Assembly: GCA_017631705.1 (NCBI GenBank)
Contig: JAGBSU010000046.1
Coordinates: 1-6,740 of the forward strand
Source of the DNA: Clostridia bacterium
Lineage (GTDB): Bacteria > Bacillota > Clostridia > Oscillospirales > Acutalibacteraceae
Length of the DNA stretch: 6,740 nt
Direction: 5' to 3'
Shown: positions 6,645 to 6,740 of the stretch, in pieces
Layout of the letters: each line of letters opens with the position of its first letter
Position numbering within the stretch: position 1 is the stretch's first letter
Notes under the pieces: generated by a model
What the model saw: the letters and a program-made list of their open reading frames with translations, nothing else
Databases searched by the model: none
What the model was told of the DNA's origin: nothing
Program-made: the position numbers and the translations under genes

Positions 6645-6739
6645 CGATTTATTTTTCTCCTTTGCAACGTGGCAACCGCCTCTCGCAAGGCTTTGGCCAA
6701 TGCGCGAACATCATCTTCCGTGTTGTGACGGCAAAAACT
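6641..6739 (-). CDS. Cysteine desulfurase, C-terminal end only (partial)
   Basis: Only the last 32 codons are in the window; the rest lies beyond the right edge. The peptide starts SFCRHNTEDDVRALAKAL, which matches the typical C-terminal helix of NifS/IscS-like cysteine desulfurases (R-x-S-x-G-x-x-NTEEDVD-x-L). These are PLP enzymes that take sulfur from cysteine as an enzyme-bound persulfide. The active-site Lys and Cys are not visible. In Firmicutes a desulfurase is often encoded beside thiI and feeds sulfur to it; thiI is the second gene downstream here, which supports the call. The TGA stop overlaps the ATG of the sortase gene by 4 nt (ATGA), so the two are probably translationally coupled. 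The tail RRKINR is basic, and its codons overlap the sortase ribosome site. Another aminotransferase class V member is possible on so little sequence. Confidence 0.7.
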   Translation of the reverse strand, partial: SFCRHNTEDDVRALAKALREAVATLQRRKINR

Positions 6740-6740
6740 G

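Noticed and set aside
1..6740. Search for a sortase substrate (LPXTG, NPQTN or similar followed by a membrane helix and basic tail)
   Set aside because: None of the C-termini in the window has this arrangement; the SpoIID fusion ends in VVLPKW without a membrane tail.
1..6740. tRNA, rRNA, CRISPR array, insertion sequence or attachment site
   Set aside because: No cloverleaf, regularly spaced repeats, transposase-like protein or flanking direct repeats were seen on either strand.

Overview
The window most likely comes from a Clostridia-type Bacillota (low-to-mid GC Gram-positive). Evidence for this is AGGAG-type ribosome sites, a class B sortase, a SpoIID/LytB-type peptidoglycan domain, a ThiI without a rhodanese domain, and a GH20 hexosaminidase of a type common in gut Firmicutes. 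The species cannot be named. Every gene I can support is on the minus strand, so the window reads right to left.

Right to left, the layout is as follows. (1) 6739-6641 is the last 32 codons of a probable cysteine desulfurase. (2) 6644-5631 is a complete, catalytically intact class B sortase whose ATG overlaps the preceding stop (ATGA). (3) 5628-4462 is thiI, the tRNA 4-thiouridine sulfurtransferase, starting 2 nt after the sortase stop. (4) 4442-993 is one unbroken 1149-codon ORF that joins a complete CinA, a membrane segment, a sortase-like domain without its catalytic His and Cys, a Thr-rich linker and a C-terminal SpoIID domain. Spacing of -4, +2 and +19 nt suggests that these four genes form one operon whose promoter lies beyond the right edge. 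(5) After a 130-bp intergenic region holding a strong sigma-A-type promoter and an 8-bp-stem hairpin, 862-1 is the 5' part of a GH20 beta-N-acetylhexosaminidase gene cut by the left edge. It is visibly more AT-rich than the operon.

The desulfurase and ThiI form a known functional pair: persulfide donor and tRNA thiolase. The sortase between them, and the sortase-like domain in the gene after thiI, are recognisable paralogues of each other.

The most unusual item is the CinA/pseudosortase/SpoIID polypeptide. If it is one protein, a cytoplasmic nucleotide-processing enzyme is tethered through the membrane to an extracytoplasmic non-catalytic sortase fold and a glycan-cleaving domain. The junction falls at the natural end of CinA, next to an internal Met with no good ribosome site. 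A real fusion, a recent loss of a stop codon and a one-base sequence error must therefore be told apart.
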